Origin: Guyanagaster necrorhizus
Lineage: Eukaryota > Basidiomycota > Agaricomycetes > Agaricales > Physalacriaceae
NCBI RefSeq assembly: GCF_019112545.1
Contig: NW_025064880.1
Span: 2,024,465 to 2,088,464 of the forward strand
Reading direction: 5' to 3'
Length of the DNA stretch: 64,000 nt
Below the pieces are notes generated by a model. The model was not told where the DNA came from, did not search any database, and saw nothing but the letters and a program-made list of their open reading frames with translations. Of the stretch, positions 46,695-58,937 are shown piece after piece. Position 1 is the stretch's first letter, and every line of letters starts with the position of its first letter. A program made the translations under genes and the position numbers.

Positions 46695-47983
46695 TTAAGC
46701 TCCTTCTAATGACACCTCGATGGCAGGCTTGGCTGCTTTCTTCGACTTGGGCTTTTGCGCGCTCGGACAAGTACCCGCCAAACTAAGCGTGCATTCTCCA
46801 CATTTTGGGCGGACAGGTAAACAAACCATCTTGTAGATGTCTCAGCGCTTATATGGGAACAAATTGGATGCATACTTACCTGTCCAAAGCCGACGAGTAG
46901 ATGGTTGATCTCGGGGTGTAGCTCTGTCGGAAGCCAGGATTGGAGATTTAGTCTAATAGCCGAGTTAACATTCATAAGTCATTATAAAAAACGGCCAGAG
47001 GGAGACTAACCGCGTCCCTTCTGGGTTTTTGGTCGGAGGTTTATGCCAACCTAGACGGTTTGATATTCGATGGACGTGTACATCAACGCCGATACCATGA
47101 TTACTGGGCAGAAATCCTAAGTTCGGTCTCATTGGAATGGAAGAGAAAGAAGTACAGGTTCCACGCTCTTTGAAGTGCCAGAAAGGCCATCTTGGGACCG
47201 ACTCCAGGTAGAGAGCATAGGTCATCGACAGTTTTCGGGACGTCTGAATCAAACTCGTCTCGGAGTCGTATTGCTGTCTGTTTGATATACCTGAGCAGCA
47301 ATTAGTAAATTATATATCATGGTGTGGGATCAAGACAAAACACACTGCGTCTTCCGCCTCCAAAATCCCACCTTGGCAATAGCTTCTGCGACACTGCTCT
47401 CCTCCGCGTCGATGATACCTTGCACGGATATACTGCCGCCTAGTGCAGCACGCAGTCGCTTGACTGCAGCATCGGTGACTTCATCCTTCGTTTGCGATGA
47501 AAGCATGAGCGACACAAGAGTAGCAAGGCGCTGATTCTAGTAGCTGTTACTGAGCGCGCGTACTGGCAGGATTAGGAGGCAACTCACTCGCGGTTCTGTT
47601 TCCTTCAACTGCGCGCTATCGCAACCCATGCTATCCACTGGGGCCACAATATTGGAGCGCATAGCCTTTATCGCATCGTAGACTTCCCTCCATCTTTCTG
47701 GGGCTGGATGGGGCGTCGCCAATGACTGTGGTATCGGTCGGGGTTTCTTCGGCGATGACGAGGCCAACCTTTTCGCCTTTTCGCGCTTGGGCGTGGATCC
47801 ATTCGCGCATTCCTCAATGTCCTGTATAGTGTCTTCGACTTTGGCGCGTTTCGACCGTCGAGTAGATTCCTGGTCGCTGGTCGACTGTTCCTCCAGCTTC
47901 ACAAGGGTTACCGAGGTATTGTAGGGACTAGCCCGCTCGACAAGCCTCGCTGATTGGCGTAGAGTTCTTTTCAAGGCAGACAT
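46695..47983 (-). CDS. NTH1: Endonuclease III homolog, bifunctional DNA glycosylase/AP lyase
   Basis: ATG 47983 ([20 protein letters not shown]) opens a basic, low-complexity N-terminus with nuclear-type KR clusters ([10 protein letters not shown]). After an intron comes [20 protein letters not shown], the helix-hairpin-helix [16 protein letters not shown] with the catalytic Lys, and after another intron [20 protein letters not shown] with the catalytic Asp. The last exons give [20 protein letters not shown] and the 4Fe-4S Cys set C-x6-C-x2-C-x7-C ([12 protein letters not shown]...GTC). Stop TAA 46695. It removes oxidised pyrimidines in nucleus and/or mitochondria. All catalytic residues are present. 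Confidence 0.93.
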
Positions 47984-48114
47984 AGATATTCAAGCAAAGA
48001 GAGTCCCAGACAGTGGTGGCAAGAAAATACAGATTACAGGACACGTGCACATGTGCGTCCATGTACTACATTGGCAGGCTCTTGAATTTTTTAAAGTTCA
48101 GAGCGTAATTACCA

Positions 48115-50203
48115 TTACGATCTCTCCAACGCCATATCCCAAAAACTTTTTTCTAGTTTTGTACACTTCCGCCACACTTCACACCAATCTTCATACCTAG
48201 TCGATGAAGGCGGGTCAGCCACAGCGCACGCCTCGATAGTTTCTGTGCGTAGCAATGTCAACACACAACAAAACCTGTTGTACTGCCGCCAACTTACCCA
48301 TTCCCGCTTTAACCGCTTTCTGATATTCAATACCAGAATAGTCCTCTATCCAATGGAGGTATGGATTCCCCTCGAGCTTTACCCAAGAATCTGGCTTGGC
48401 TGCCTCCTTCATGATCCAAAGCCCAACTTCTCCGTATCCCAGGAGACATGCAAGTAAAGACATCAGGAGCTTTATCGCGTCGCCTATAACATGTCATCAG
48501 ATTAATCGAGGATAATAAACTGAATAGCACCATACCCTGCAGCCCGATATCCAGCAAATAACCTCCGTAGGCCATCGTCGCTGCTGATTCTTCCGTTGCT
48601 TCCAATTCATCCGCGGTGATACCAAAACGAGAACAGAACTCAGTGTGAGTTCCGATCTCGTGCAAAATGCTGAGGATTGTCGTTGCTGCAGACCTTATGG
48701 CGGGAAAAGTTGTCGACTTCGCGGCAAGAAGCCTGAGCAAAGTAAGCTACCAACCTAGACATCAAAGCGTAAACTCACCCATAGGCGCGAGCGTAATATT
48801 TGAGATAGAGATAGTCTTGTCTGTAAGATGTAGTTCGTTGAATGAACAGGGATGAGAGTCAGATGAACACACTTGACGAAATGCACAAAAGATTCTCGCG
48901 CCAGGATGCCTTGCGCAAGCTGTTTGACGAAATCATGTTCCACGTAGTCCTTCCATATACCAGGATTCTCTTGGATGAGAAGCTTGGTGAATGGATGCGG
49001 ATTACTGGGACTAGGCCTAGATAACGACATATCTTTAGTGAGAAGAAATATCTTTCCTGAAAATAAAGTACCTGGGGATTAATATCTTGCTGATGGAATG
49101 AAGGTGATTGAGTGGACCATGACCCTTCCCAAAGGGCACAGCGTTTTCGATGCCCATGTGAGTATACGAGGCACCGGCTTTTGTAGCCTCCAGAACTATA
49201 AGGTAGTTGAGTATCGAATATAACCGTCGTGGACAGAGACACTCACGAGACAGACCCTGTGCCAAACCACACGCAATGGCTGCACTTAACGTACACCCAG
49301 TCCCATGTGTGCTTGTAGATTTGATTCTCGGCCTCGCTAAAATAGCAACAGCACCACTCCTTTCATAGAGCATATCGACGACGAGTTCCACTCCGGAAAT
49401 GTCCCTCCCTATCTTCAGAATCTCCATGTTCTCACCAAAAAGGCCATCCCGAACAACACTGATCTCAGGGTACGCAGAAGACACTCGGTCTACATCTTCG
49501 AGGGTAGCCGTTATATGGCCCCCTTTGAGCAAAATTGCTTGGGGACCCGGAATAATCTGGGTGAAGAAATCCTTGCAAGCCTGATACATATCCTCTAAGG
49601 TGCTGATGCAGGGATAGGCTCCTGGTCTTCCGTGAGCTAACAATAACTCGGCCTCGGATTTGTTCGGCGTGATCAGCGTAGCGAGCGGGAAGAGCTCCTT
49701 GATCATGACATCTATCGCATCCGGATTCAAGAGGGAATGTCCTGAAGTCGAGACGCAGACCGGGTCACACACAAACGGAGGAATATTACCACTACCGTAC
49801 TGCTTCTTCAATGTGTGAACAACAGCCTTGGTTATCTCTGCATCGAAGAGCATCCCAGTCTTTAGCGCGTCCATCTCGATATCCTCAAGTACAGACAAAA
49901 TCTTTTATTATGACTCAGTCACTTGCAAAGCTTTTCCATAATTTAGCGCTCACCTGCCGAACAACGAACAGCGGCGGGGAAGGGAAAATATCCTGCACGC
50001 CTACTGTGTTTTCTGCGACCAAAGCCGTAATTGCGCTGGCTCCATAGCACCCATTTGCAGTGAATGTCTTAAGATCCGCCTTGAGAGTAGTAAATAAATG
50101 GTCAGTTGCAATCAGCGCTCCATTAGCGCGGTCCTACTTGAATACCAGCTCCACCGCTACAGTCAGAGCCTGCGATAGTCAGTACTGCTCGCTGCTGCAT
50201 CAT
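48115..50203 (-). CDS. THI20: THI20-type HMP/HMP-P kinase fused to TenA thiaminase II domain
   Basis: ATG 50203 (MMQQRAVLTIAGSDCSGGAG) to TAA 48115 (...KSFWDMALERS). The N-terminal ThiD kinase shows the opening AGSDCSGGAGIQ, then ADLKTFTANGCYGASAITAL, FVCDPVCVSTSGHSLLNPDA, AILLKGGH and STHGTGCTLSAAIACGLAQG (anion hole). The C-terminal TenA half has NPGIWKDYVEHDFVKQLAQG, LLACLLGYGEVGLW (with the Cys expected for the nucleophile) and a final E-x-x-F-W (LEKSFWDMA). The enzyme phosphorylates hydroxymethylpyrimidine for thiamine synthesis and salvages thiamine breakdown products. At least seven introns. It diverges from RPA34 with 131 bp between starts. No TPP riboswitch core was seen in that gap. 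Confidence 0.93.
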
Positions 50204-50334
50204 GGTTCGAATCAAGATGAGCGACTCAATGTTCCGCTCGGCAAGGCAGAAAGTGCGCATCGGCTATGCGGACCGCGGCGGGGAAGTATTGCCTTTTCGG
50301 TGGGCATGATATTTTTTTTTTCAAAGTTACAGTC
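50204..50334. promoter_or_regulatory. Short bidirectional promoter THI20 / RPA34
   Basis: 131 bp between divergent start codons, with a T10-type tract near 50311-50321 that may be nucleosome-depleting. Shared promoter inferred from spacing. Confidence 0.45.
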
Positions 50335-51209
50335 ATGGTATCGTCAGCGTCCTCTGCCTCTTCTTCGCCTACGCCTGAGCCAGCACCGAAGAAAGCGGCT
50401 AAGAAATCTATCAAAGACAAAGGGAAAAGCAAGGCCCGTGTTGACGAACACGGGAAGAACGAGGGCACTGATCCCAACTGGGCATACGAACCACCAGAAG
50501 GAGCCGTCCTGCAAGAGAATCCAGACAGCGGGGAATTTGATTGGGACTCTTTAAATGATGACGGGGAACTGGAATTATGGCTTATACGCGTCCCAGAGAA
50601 CGTGCGCCATCTCAGAACATGTTCACGCCCTTCCTAAATCTGACCTTTTTCTTGTATTAGTTGAAGACCAAATATCTAGAGAACGTCACTATTGAAATGC
50701 CGCGGGGTTCTTTGAGCGCAAATATAGGCAGAGTGTCCCGCAAATCCCATTCTTACGATATTTGGAATGTTGGCAACGACGATGACAGGCCTGTCGGTGG
50801 GGACGAAGTTTGTGACCTGGAATGTCTTCTTCCCCGGAAAAGTAAAAAAGACGATATGTATATTGGTACGGCGTTTTTGTTAGTATTGGTACATGTCAAG
50901 TTAAGTTGGTGTACAGCTCCCCGGTCCATAGCGCGTCGTTTGGTAATTTCAGAACAATCTGCAGTACCTATGACGCCAGAAAACCAACCGAGTGAACCAT
51001 ACAAAAATCCACCTCGCCCATCATACCCGAAGGAACTGCTGAAACACTCCTTCAAACCATATGGCTCCAGCTCGAAACAGCCTCCTGCTGATGACGCGAT
51101 GGTGCTCGACGAACAAGAGGTGCAGGAAGCGGCGAAGCAAGCAAAGGGTAAAAAACGAAAGGATGATGGTACAGGAGAGACGAAGAAAGCGAAAAAATCA
51201 AAGAAATAA
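50335..51209 (+). CDS. RPA34: RNA polymerase I subunit A34.5 (RPA34)
   Basis: ATG 50335 (MVSSASSASSSPTPEPAPKK) begins an acidic/Lys-rich N-terminus. WAYEPPEGAVLQENPDSGEF and FDWDSLNDDGELELWLIRVP follow, where the ELWLIRVP strand is the dimerisation core start. After an intron near 50615-50660: LKTKYLENVTIEMPRGSLS and a region with YDIWNVGNDDDRP. After a second intron (near 50862-50915): RRLVISEQSAVP and PPRPSYPKELLKHSFKPYGS. The tail is very basic (AKGKKRKDDG...KKAKKSKK), as in A34.5. Stop TAA 51209. The subunit pairs with A49 as the TFIIF-like module of Pol I. Confidence 0.85.
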
Positions 51210-51446
51210 TCGTCACCTTGTTGCGTACGAATGCCATCATACTAAGACAAATCGGTGACCATGAATGTGAATTATACACCGCGTTTCCGCTTATCGCTAC
51301 GCTGTGTGAGGTCTACAAAATAGTTAACTTCGTATACGATTAGGTCCTAAGAACAAATGCGCGTTCTTACACATAGGTCCATCTGATGTAACTGGAATTT
51401 GATGAATAGTGACACTATCTGCTCCATTGAAAGCAGTAGTCAGATG

Positions 51447-51537
51447 TCTCTGGTAGTATATCGGTTAGTACACGCGCCTGTCATGGTTTTTCTGATCAGT
51501 CTCCGCGCGAAAGCTGGGTTCGACTCCCAGCCAGAGA
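51447..51537 (+). tRNA. tRNA-Asp (GTC) with a 20-nt intron at 51484-51503
   Basis: Acceptor arms tctctgg (51447-51453) and ccagaga (51531-51537) pair fully. The anticodon stem cgcgc (51473-51477) pairs with gcgcg (51505-51509) around the loop ctgtca+c, placing GTC at 51480-51482. The T arm ctggg-ttcgact-cccag is perfect. The canonical intron sits one base 3' of the anticodon. Transcribed by Pol III; B box ggttcgactcc present. Confidence 0.93.
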
Positions 51538-51769
51538 GTACGGGATATTTGGTGGTTTTTATTTTCTGACTTTCCAATAATGAAGTTACAACTTAGGCTT
51601 AGTAGATTCTAGAAGCTAGCCATGTATTCCTGGCCAATTGTCCCTGGCCCACCCCAAAAGCCCAAGTAGTTGAGAGTGTTAAAAAAGTTACAGCGCACTT
51701 GCAGTGAAATAATAAGATATAATGAGTAACGGAAAGCAACCTCGCACCGCGAAAGAGAAGAAACCAGTG

Positions 51770-53909
51770 TCATCCAACATCCATAGCATCCCCAGCCTTC
51801 CCTTTACCTTTAATATTACTAGTCCGCGTTGTCTCCGTCGGGTTATTCGCCAACGCAGCCCGAACCTCCTCCTCGACACCCTCATAGATACTCGTCTTCG
51901 GTACCCCCCAAATCCTCCCAGGATGCTCCTCCTGCTTCTTCTCAAACACCTTCCCCACGGTATCCACCCACTGCCTCCTCGTATCGACCAACTGCTTCAG
52001 CTGCTTCGCTACCACCAAATGATTTTTCTCATCCGGTCCCAATCCCAGGGCTGCAGGACAAGGCGGTAGCGCCATAGGGTTCGTCTCATCAATCGACTTC
52101 TTCTTCTTCTTCCCCAACTTGGGCATATCCTTGCCCTGCAGCTTGCTGTACATGTTACTGATGTTCTTGTCTATCGACTCGCGCAGCTCAACATATTCTT
52201 GGTATCCCAAGCGATCGCGCGCGATGTCTACTAAACGGGCCTTGCGTGCTTTGTTCGTAGCTACCACGGTACGGAGCTCACGCTGAGCGTGTCGTAGGGC
52301 AGTAGCTATGGGATCATCAACCTTCTCGGTATAATCCGGCTGGGATGGCTGTCAGTAGATCGCAGGAGGACAGCGTCCATACTCACAATCTCGTTGAGTA
52401 GACCATGATATCGCATCGTATCACGTATTCGCGTCTCAAGGTCAGAAACGCTCAATTTCTCCTTTCGTGCAGCAGCAGCTCCACTCCCTCCTGGTCTCCC
52501 TTCCATCGCATCCTCGGCAGCCTTCACTCCCTTCCATTCGTTGTTCTCCATAGGCAACAACGCACTAATCACTCGCTCAGTCAGCAACCCATGCCCCTTC
52601 TCTTCTACAAGACACTCTGTCTCCATCAGTGTCGACGGATCCCACTTTGGCACAGGCGGTTGGAAGATTTCTGGTAATGCATCCTGATCGGCAGGCGGCA
52701 GAAGTCCGATGTCCTGCTCCTCCCAGACAGTGGTATAATGTCGCCCTAACTTGGGCATGACGTACGGCTCGACCTCATCTCCAGTATGCTCGAGAAATCC
52801 AATGTCCTCTTCTCGTATGTTCCGTATCCATGGTTCAATGTAGGTGTAGAATGTGGTGGTCAAAGTTTGCGGCGGTTGCTTTAGTTTACTAAAATCATCC
52901 GTTACATCAGTAGGTGTACTGGGTCCTGGTATAGGAGGCGGTGGTATCGGAGGTCGTTGAGGTAACAAAGCGTTTGGTTGAGGTACAGTGAAATCGGGGC
53001 CCGTTTGGGGCTAAAAAAATCAACGAGAGATCAACCATGAACACTCTGAATTACCTTGCTGGGGACAGAAGGAACAGATTTCTGAGCTTTCGGTGGAGGA
53101 GGAGGATGGTTAAGTACGGGTGGCGTGCCCTTTCGAGGTCGCTGGGAAGCTGATAACGGGAAGTCAGCGTATGAAGATACATAGAGGACAGTGGCATACA
53201 TGATTCAAGATCACTTTCATCGTATTCCCGCTTCCTTTTCTTCTTCTTCTTGTTCTCGTCGAGGGTGCTAAGCATTAATCATAAGATAATCCAAACGACG
53301 AAGACCAGTGAAAGAGCCACCTTCGAGGGTCCAAAGAAGACCGTGAGGAAGATGGACCGGCTTGTAATGGAAGAGAGGGTAGTCTGGGCTTCCCCGAAAG
53401 TGATGATGATAATCTAGATTCGTCCGCGTCGGGAAGAGGAGTGACTACAAAGCGCCATTCCAAGGAAAGATTCGCAAATGTGGCGCATAGCGACCGGTGA
53501 AATTCGCATGAGGAAACCCATGAGATATACATGTCGAAATGTATAGAGCACCAGTTATTGTAGCAGCAAAGATAGATATTGAAGAGGGTTATAAATAGAA
53601 TAGAGCAACAAGTGAGAATATGGGAACGCGAAGGGTCGAAAAACACGTACAGTCGCGTTCTCGCTTGACTTTCTCAATGGATTTGGCCTTTCCTTTCTCA
53701 ATCTCCTTCATACGGCGCATAGATTCCTCGATAGTCCGCATGTCGTCGCTCGCCTTTTTGCTTCGCTCGATGAGCTTTTGACGCAATATTTTGAGCTCAG
53801 ACTCAAGGCCCTTAAGATCATCGGTTGGAGGTACCGCATCTGAGGGACTCTTGAGCAATAAAGAGCGTAACGGAGGCGGCGAAGCATAAGGAGTAAGCTT
53901 GGAGTACAT
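51770..53909 (-). CDS. NGG1: SAGA/ADA histone acetyltransferase adaptor ADA3 (NGG1)
   Basis: ATG 53909 (MYSKLTPYASPPPLRSLLLK) then a coiled coil (GLESELKILRQKLIERSKKA). Middle exons are low complexity with a lysine run (ENKKKKKRKREYDESDLES). The conserved C-terminal region starts TLTTTFYTYIEPWIRNIREE, then LGRHYTTVWEEQDIGLLPPA, RIRDTMRYHGLLNEI and, after an intron, VVATNKARKARLVDIARDRL and LGYQEYVELRESIDKNISNM. Stop TGA 51770 (...KAGDAMDVG). ADA3 links ADA2/GCN5 in the histone acetyltransferase module. Order and motifs match Ada3; length about 600 residues as usual. Confidence 0.9.
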
Positions 53910-54146
53910 CTCGGCGTCACGGCGCCCCCCGCGAGGTCGGTAGTGCCACTAAGGCAGAAAATAGCCCTGAATCCAAATAAATGGTTCCCAGATGTCGTTG
54001 AGCGAACCAAAGGGTCGCTACGGAGAACGCGAGGAGTGGTGATTCAAGTACAAGTTCAAGGTGGGAACAGGTTTTCGGATCACGCGTCTGATTACTTCAG
54101 AGTTCCCACGGCCCTTTGTCTCTGAACCTCTAAAATTATTTAAAGT
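53910..54146. promoter_or_regulatory. Divergent promoter ADA3 / SLC41 transporter
   Basis: 237 bp between divergent start codons. A taaaattatttaaa AT-rich element lies just before the transporter ATG (54131-54145). Confidence 0.45.
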
Positions 54147-56065
54147 ATGGCGCCTCCCAAGGATGACGACGACATCGAGCTCGCCAGACTCCCGAAAGAC
54201 GGTGACAAGCAAGACTATGGCCGTGACGAAGAGGAGGAGAATGAGTCCGACAATGAACGTGACGATGAGGGCAGTAGAGCTTTGTTGGGCGGTCATTCGC
54301 CGCGAACGGGGCCCATGAGCGGGCCTAGAGTCCAGCTATGGCCACAAATAAAGAACATTGTCATCGAGGTTCGTCGCGCTCTTGTTTTCATAAAGCCATC
54401 CTCAATAATTGCAGGGCGCTCCGACATTACTGTTCACGACCATCGGCTTGCTTTTCACAGGAGAATTGCTAGACCAAGTCTCCGTTCGTCACATTTATCC
54501 TTTGGCCATTCACGCAATTCAATACTGGCCTTGACAGCGGTGGAAAGCCATGGTGGAGGTCGACCAACTCATAATGATCATCCCTGTCGTGCTCAACCTC
54601 AAAGGGAACCTTGAAATGAATCTCTCAGCTCGACTGGGCACCGCTGCAAACATGGGCGAACTTGATGACCAGTCTGTGCGACGGAAAATGATTATTGGGA
54701 ACCTTTCTCTTCTACAGGTTCAGGCCACGGTGGTTTCCTTCGTAGCCGCTTGTGTGTCCCTACTGTTGGGTCTGATCGTACCCCGGACGACCGCCGAAGC
54801 CTCAGCCTCATCAGAGGCAGTGAGTGCCTTTTTGCTACGTACCAGGCGTCTACGACCAACATTGCCTCCAGTGACCGACCGAAAATCCGGGCTACCAGTG
54901 TTGGTAACGTGTCATCACCAATGTTTGACTTCTCTGATGCCTATGATTAGATTTATCATGGTTGCTTCTACAGCCATGTCCGCCGCCTGTCTATCTAGCA
55001 TCATCCTTGGTTCGTTCATGTGCGGACTCATTGTGTTATGCCGACATTATGGGCGCGATCCTGGTGGGTACTTTCCTCCGCTGTATATGCATGTGAGGTC
55101 ATCCGTGGTCTGCACTTCTGGCTCGTTGCTTTTCTTTTGAAAAATAAGATGATGTCCATCTCTTCATGATACTTGATTTACCGTGCTAATGCATTTGCAG
55201 ATAACATCGCTCCTCCAGTGGCTTCCTGTCTTGGAGACCTAGTTACTCTGGTCCTTATAGGAGGAGTGTCCACGCTTCTCATTCGTTTCCTCCACACACC
55301 CGTACCCTTGATAATATGTGTCATAGTCGTGCTTTCCGCGATCTCATGCGGCGTGTCGACGCGCCGAAATTCCCACGTCCGAGACCTCATAGGTCAAGGC
55401 TGGTCACCTCTCTTTGGGGCCATGATCATCAGCAGTGCGACAGGCATTGTCCTGGACCTCTTTGTGAGTAGGTACGAAGGCTTTGCTCTCCTTGCCGTCG
55501 TTATCAGTGGTAAGTTTGCACTCTTTCGCTTTAGCCCAAGCCCTCATAATTGCGGTTTCTTAGGTTTACCCGGTAGCGTGGGTTCAATCTTTGTCTCCAG
55601 ACTATCAACAGCCCTGCATGCGGCGGCTGCATCAATTACTCCCAGCATCTTTGCAAACCGGCCGTCGGAACCCAGTGCTAGAATGGTTATGATCACACTC
55701 ATACTCGTCACGATTCCTGTGGAAATCATCTTTCTATCTATCCTTAGATTACTGGGTTGGCTTACCCTCCCATTCGTCTTTGTCGCGTTCTCGGTGGTAT
55801 TCTTCTGCTGCGCTGTACGTTCTTGTTTTCAACGTGTGCTACGTCCATATCTCATCCCCCCTGAATATAGGTCACAGCGTCGCTCTTCATAGCTAGAGCT
55901 CTGACCAACTTTCTGTGGTCAAAAAAACTTGATCCAGACATGTATGCACTACCCATCCATTCCGCTCTGATGGATTTGATAGGCCAGTTACTTCTGGTCG
56001 TCTGTTTCGAGATTGTATCGCTATTAGGCGTGCACGTTCGTTCCAAGGTACCATCGGCAGATTAA
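54147..56065 (+). CDS. SLC41/MgtE-like magnesium transporter
   Basis: ATG 54147 (MAPPKDDDDIELARLPKDGD) starts a long acidic cytosolic N-terminus. After an intron: GAPTLLFTTIGLLFTGELLD, then KAMVEVDQLIMIIPVVLNLK and GNLEMNLSARLGTAANMGEL, the signature of SLC41A/MgtE membrane domain 1. A second copy of the domain follows, with DNIAPPVASCLGDLVTLVLI (near 55200-55260), GQGWSPLFGAMIISSATGIV and GLPGSVGSIFVSRLSTALHA. Stop TAA 56065 (...HVRSKVPSAD). Two pseudo-symmetric MgtE domains are standard for SLC41. Probable Mg2+ (or divalent cation) transport across plasma or organelle membrane. Introns include about 54828-54950, 55064-55200, 55512-55563 and 55815-55871. Confidence 0.88.
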
Positions 56066-56436
56066 ATTTTCTATCAGAATGGGCCAGTCTTCGGCCTTAG
56101 ACAAATGTGCTTGTAGATTTAATCATATATCACTAGTAGGGACTCGTGATATAATTCAAGATCTCAATGGGAATGAAGAGAACAAGCTTGAATTCTTCAG
56201 GGCGCAGTATGTCGGTACTAAGCTCTTTGGATTCGTGGACTAACTAAACATGCACTGGTTTAGGGGAAGGGTGAGGGAAGTTGGAAGGAAAGAGAACAGC
56301 GTGGGCATGGTGGTAGTGGGGACAGAGAGAAAGAGAAGAATAACCATCTTTGCTATAGTACTTCCATTGCTCATACATGATAGACACGCAATTCTTAAGT
56401 TCTGTTTTGCAAAAATTCCAGGCCGAATATCTTCAA
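56066..56436. other. Convergent intergenic region
   Basis: 3' flanks of the transporter and the P450. The purine-rich stretch 56240-56340 encodes nothing recognisable. Confidence 0.35.
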
Positions 56437-58356
56437 TCAGATTTGCTCACAGATGTTAGCGTGGAAGTGTCGACCACGGAAAACTGGCAAGCCGTGGCAA
56501 CGAAAATTCATATCTTGCACGCTAGGAGCACATCATCCAGCTGATAAGATTCGGACACTAACCTCTTGTTTATGCTCACCTGGTCTCGTGTATCTTCATA
56601 TCGAATTTCCGAAACAAGTTTGCGAAAACCAGATACAATTCACACCATGCAAGACTACATGACAAGAATAAGCACCCTCAGGCTAACAAACATACAAAGG
56701 TCTATCATCACTCACTTCATACCTATGCACGAACGAGGTCCTCTCGAAAACGGAACCAAGTATTTCTCTAGGCTCTGAGACTCTTGCTGAAGCCATCTCT
56801 CTGGCCGAAAGGAGTGCGGTTGGGAGAAGATGCCCTTGTTCATGAGGACGAACGTGCATCCCACCCCGACTGCAGCCTTGATCGAAAGGAGTCAGCGTCA
56901 GCACGACCACGAAGGCTTCATGACACACCCCAACAGGCACCTGGACACCGTCGATGTACGTCGGCGTATCAACAACTCGAGGCATGGAGATCGGCACGCC
57001 AGCGCTCATCCTCAGTGCCTCTTTCAAAACAGCCGTCTATGAATCCGTCAACATGGCTGACGCCAGTAGAAGAATGGCTCACCAAGTACGGAAGTTTTTC
57101 TAGAACCTCATAGGAAACTGGCAATTCCTTGATAGGCCATGCAGCAAATATCTCCGAGGTGAGTTTCGCATGTATAGCAGGATCATTGAGGACATAGAAG
57201 AATCCGACAGTCATGGCGTTGCTCGTCGTATCGGTTCCTGCAAAGAGGAGATTCTGTGCCTAGTAAAACCACGAATCAATAACCATCGAACCCCAGAAAC
57301 GCAGCATCTTACTTCATCTAATAACGACTTCTTGGATGGGACTTGCTGAGACTTGAGCTTCTCAGGTGATAGGAGACAGTTATATATAGTATCATGGAAG
57401 GCGTCCAACGAGCCAGGATCAGCCAGGATACCTTCGATCTGCGCCAACAACGCTTTGCGCAACTCGACAAACCCGAGAGTCTCGGGGTTCAGAAGCTTCG
57501 TGAGCCATTCGGGCAAGTGGTGTAGGATCTGCAAGGTGGGGAAATGGCGAATCGACGTTATCATGGGCACCGCCCGCTCGGAGCTCAAGAGAACAGGATG
57601 AGTAAAGTCAGGGTGCGAAAGAGTGTCGAATGACCGAGCATAGCAGTATGCTGTGATGACATCCATCGTTGTGGATTTAAATGCGAAGTGAAGATTTATT
57701 GGTTTAGTGCAGTCTTCTGATAGACGAGTTACGAGGAGATCGACCTTCCGAAGTCAAATTAAGTATTGTAGGGAGGCAGGGAAGGACCGGCGGCTCACTT
57801 TCGATTGGATAATACGCTCAAGTCCGAGGATCGAGCGACGGGAAAAGAAGGGGCTAAGGATGTCTCTTCGTTTCTTCGCCAAGACTGGGTCTGTGTACCC
57901 AAATGATGATTCATCGTGATTGAAAGCAACATAAAATTTGGGATCTTTTTTACACTTCACCTGGGAAGAATAAATGGCGAAGTATGCCTGGGGTGTACTG
58001 AAATGGAGCTGAACCAAAGTGAATATTAGAAATATTGAAGAAGAACCTTTCTTGACCTCCCTTGGATTTATGCGAACGACGGGACCTGCAGGGTCGGTGC
58101 TATAAGCTGGGATGGTTCTGCGGGGTGATAGGTAACGGCCACTTACCGTATATCTCATGCAACCTCTCAAGATGGTCCACGAACGCACCATCGCAGAAGC
58201 TCTCAAAATACGCCTGATACCAGCTCGTCAATGCTGCTAATTTAGGTCCAGGAAAGGTCCTTAGAGGATGAAACAACAGTCTTGAAGCGACAAGGTAAAG
58301 CACATAGCTTATGAAGACAAGAGCGATAACCTGCAGTGATCCAAGATGAAAGACCA
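56437..58356 (-). CDS. Cytochrome P450 monooxygenase
   Basis: ATG 58356 (MVFHLGSLQVIALVFISYVL) is an N-terminal ER membrane anchor followed by the Pro-rich hinge HPLRTFPGPKLAALTSWYQA. I-helix AQNLLFAGTDTTSNAM (about 57195-57250), K-helix KEALRM (about 57010-57025), then after a spliced intron (gtgtgtcatg...gatcaag) AAVGVGCTFVLMNKGIF, PERW and the heme loop FSRGPRSCIG (about 56735-56770) with its Cys ligand. The C-terminal exons add LAWCELYLVFANLFRKFDMK and a tail ending ANICEQI at TGA 56437. All P450 hallmarks are intact. Resembles fungal CYP families with benzoate-hydroxylase-like or detoxifying members, but no subfamily can be set by eye. It is upstream on the same strand to two dehydrogenases. 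Confidence 0.88.
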
Positions 58357-58937
58357 TGATGGAAGGCAAGCTCAGACCACTGCTCTCTTTAAATGACCCA
58401 CTCGCTCTGACGCTTCAAACCTAATCGGACTTTGAGGGCCACGCATGTCCAGAGATGTACATCGCAGAATATCCCCACTCTGATCCCAAAGCGGCGACGA
58501 TATGCTGTTTCAGATGCCCATATCTGGAGCGCCATGGTTGGGATAGATCCTTTGCGAGGCAACAAGCCACAAAAAGGTCCACAATCCGCTAGCTGTTTTC
58601 CATTGACTAAACGCATCCCCGGCGTTTCATTTTCCGGGCTTCATCTGACTGACGAGCATCCGCAAAATCCGACCCAGAGTTGGATTGTGTTTCAATTCCT
58701 CCACTAATTGCGCGTGGATACTTGTTTGATAGCTTTCGTGACGTCCGGCATGTGGAATGCTTCATTGCGTACGTGTTGGCACGAACAACTGATAAAACGG
58801 TCCCGAATCTGAATAAGAATGCGGTTAGTCCCTGCGAAGGAGCTTAGACTGGCAAGAAACTTTACCGTAATTTCAATTACAAGATCCTTCTATTACTTAT
58901 GATCGTACACACGACGGACTAATTTACGAGTGTGCCA
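58357..58937. other. Intergenic, left edge of the tandem duplication
   Basis: Promoter of the P450 and 3' flank of dehydrogenase copy 1. Bases about 58800-58930 match 61205-61310 and 62240-62273, so the duplicated unit reaches at least this far. Confidence 0.55.

Noticed and set aside
50204..50334. Possible TPP riboswitch upstream of the thiamine gene THI20
   Set aside because: No conserved CUGAGA/ACCUGA-type core was found in the short gap.
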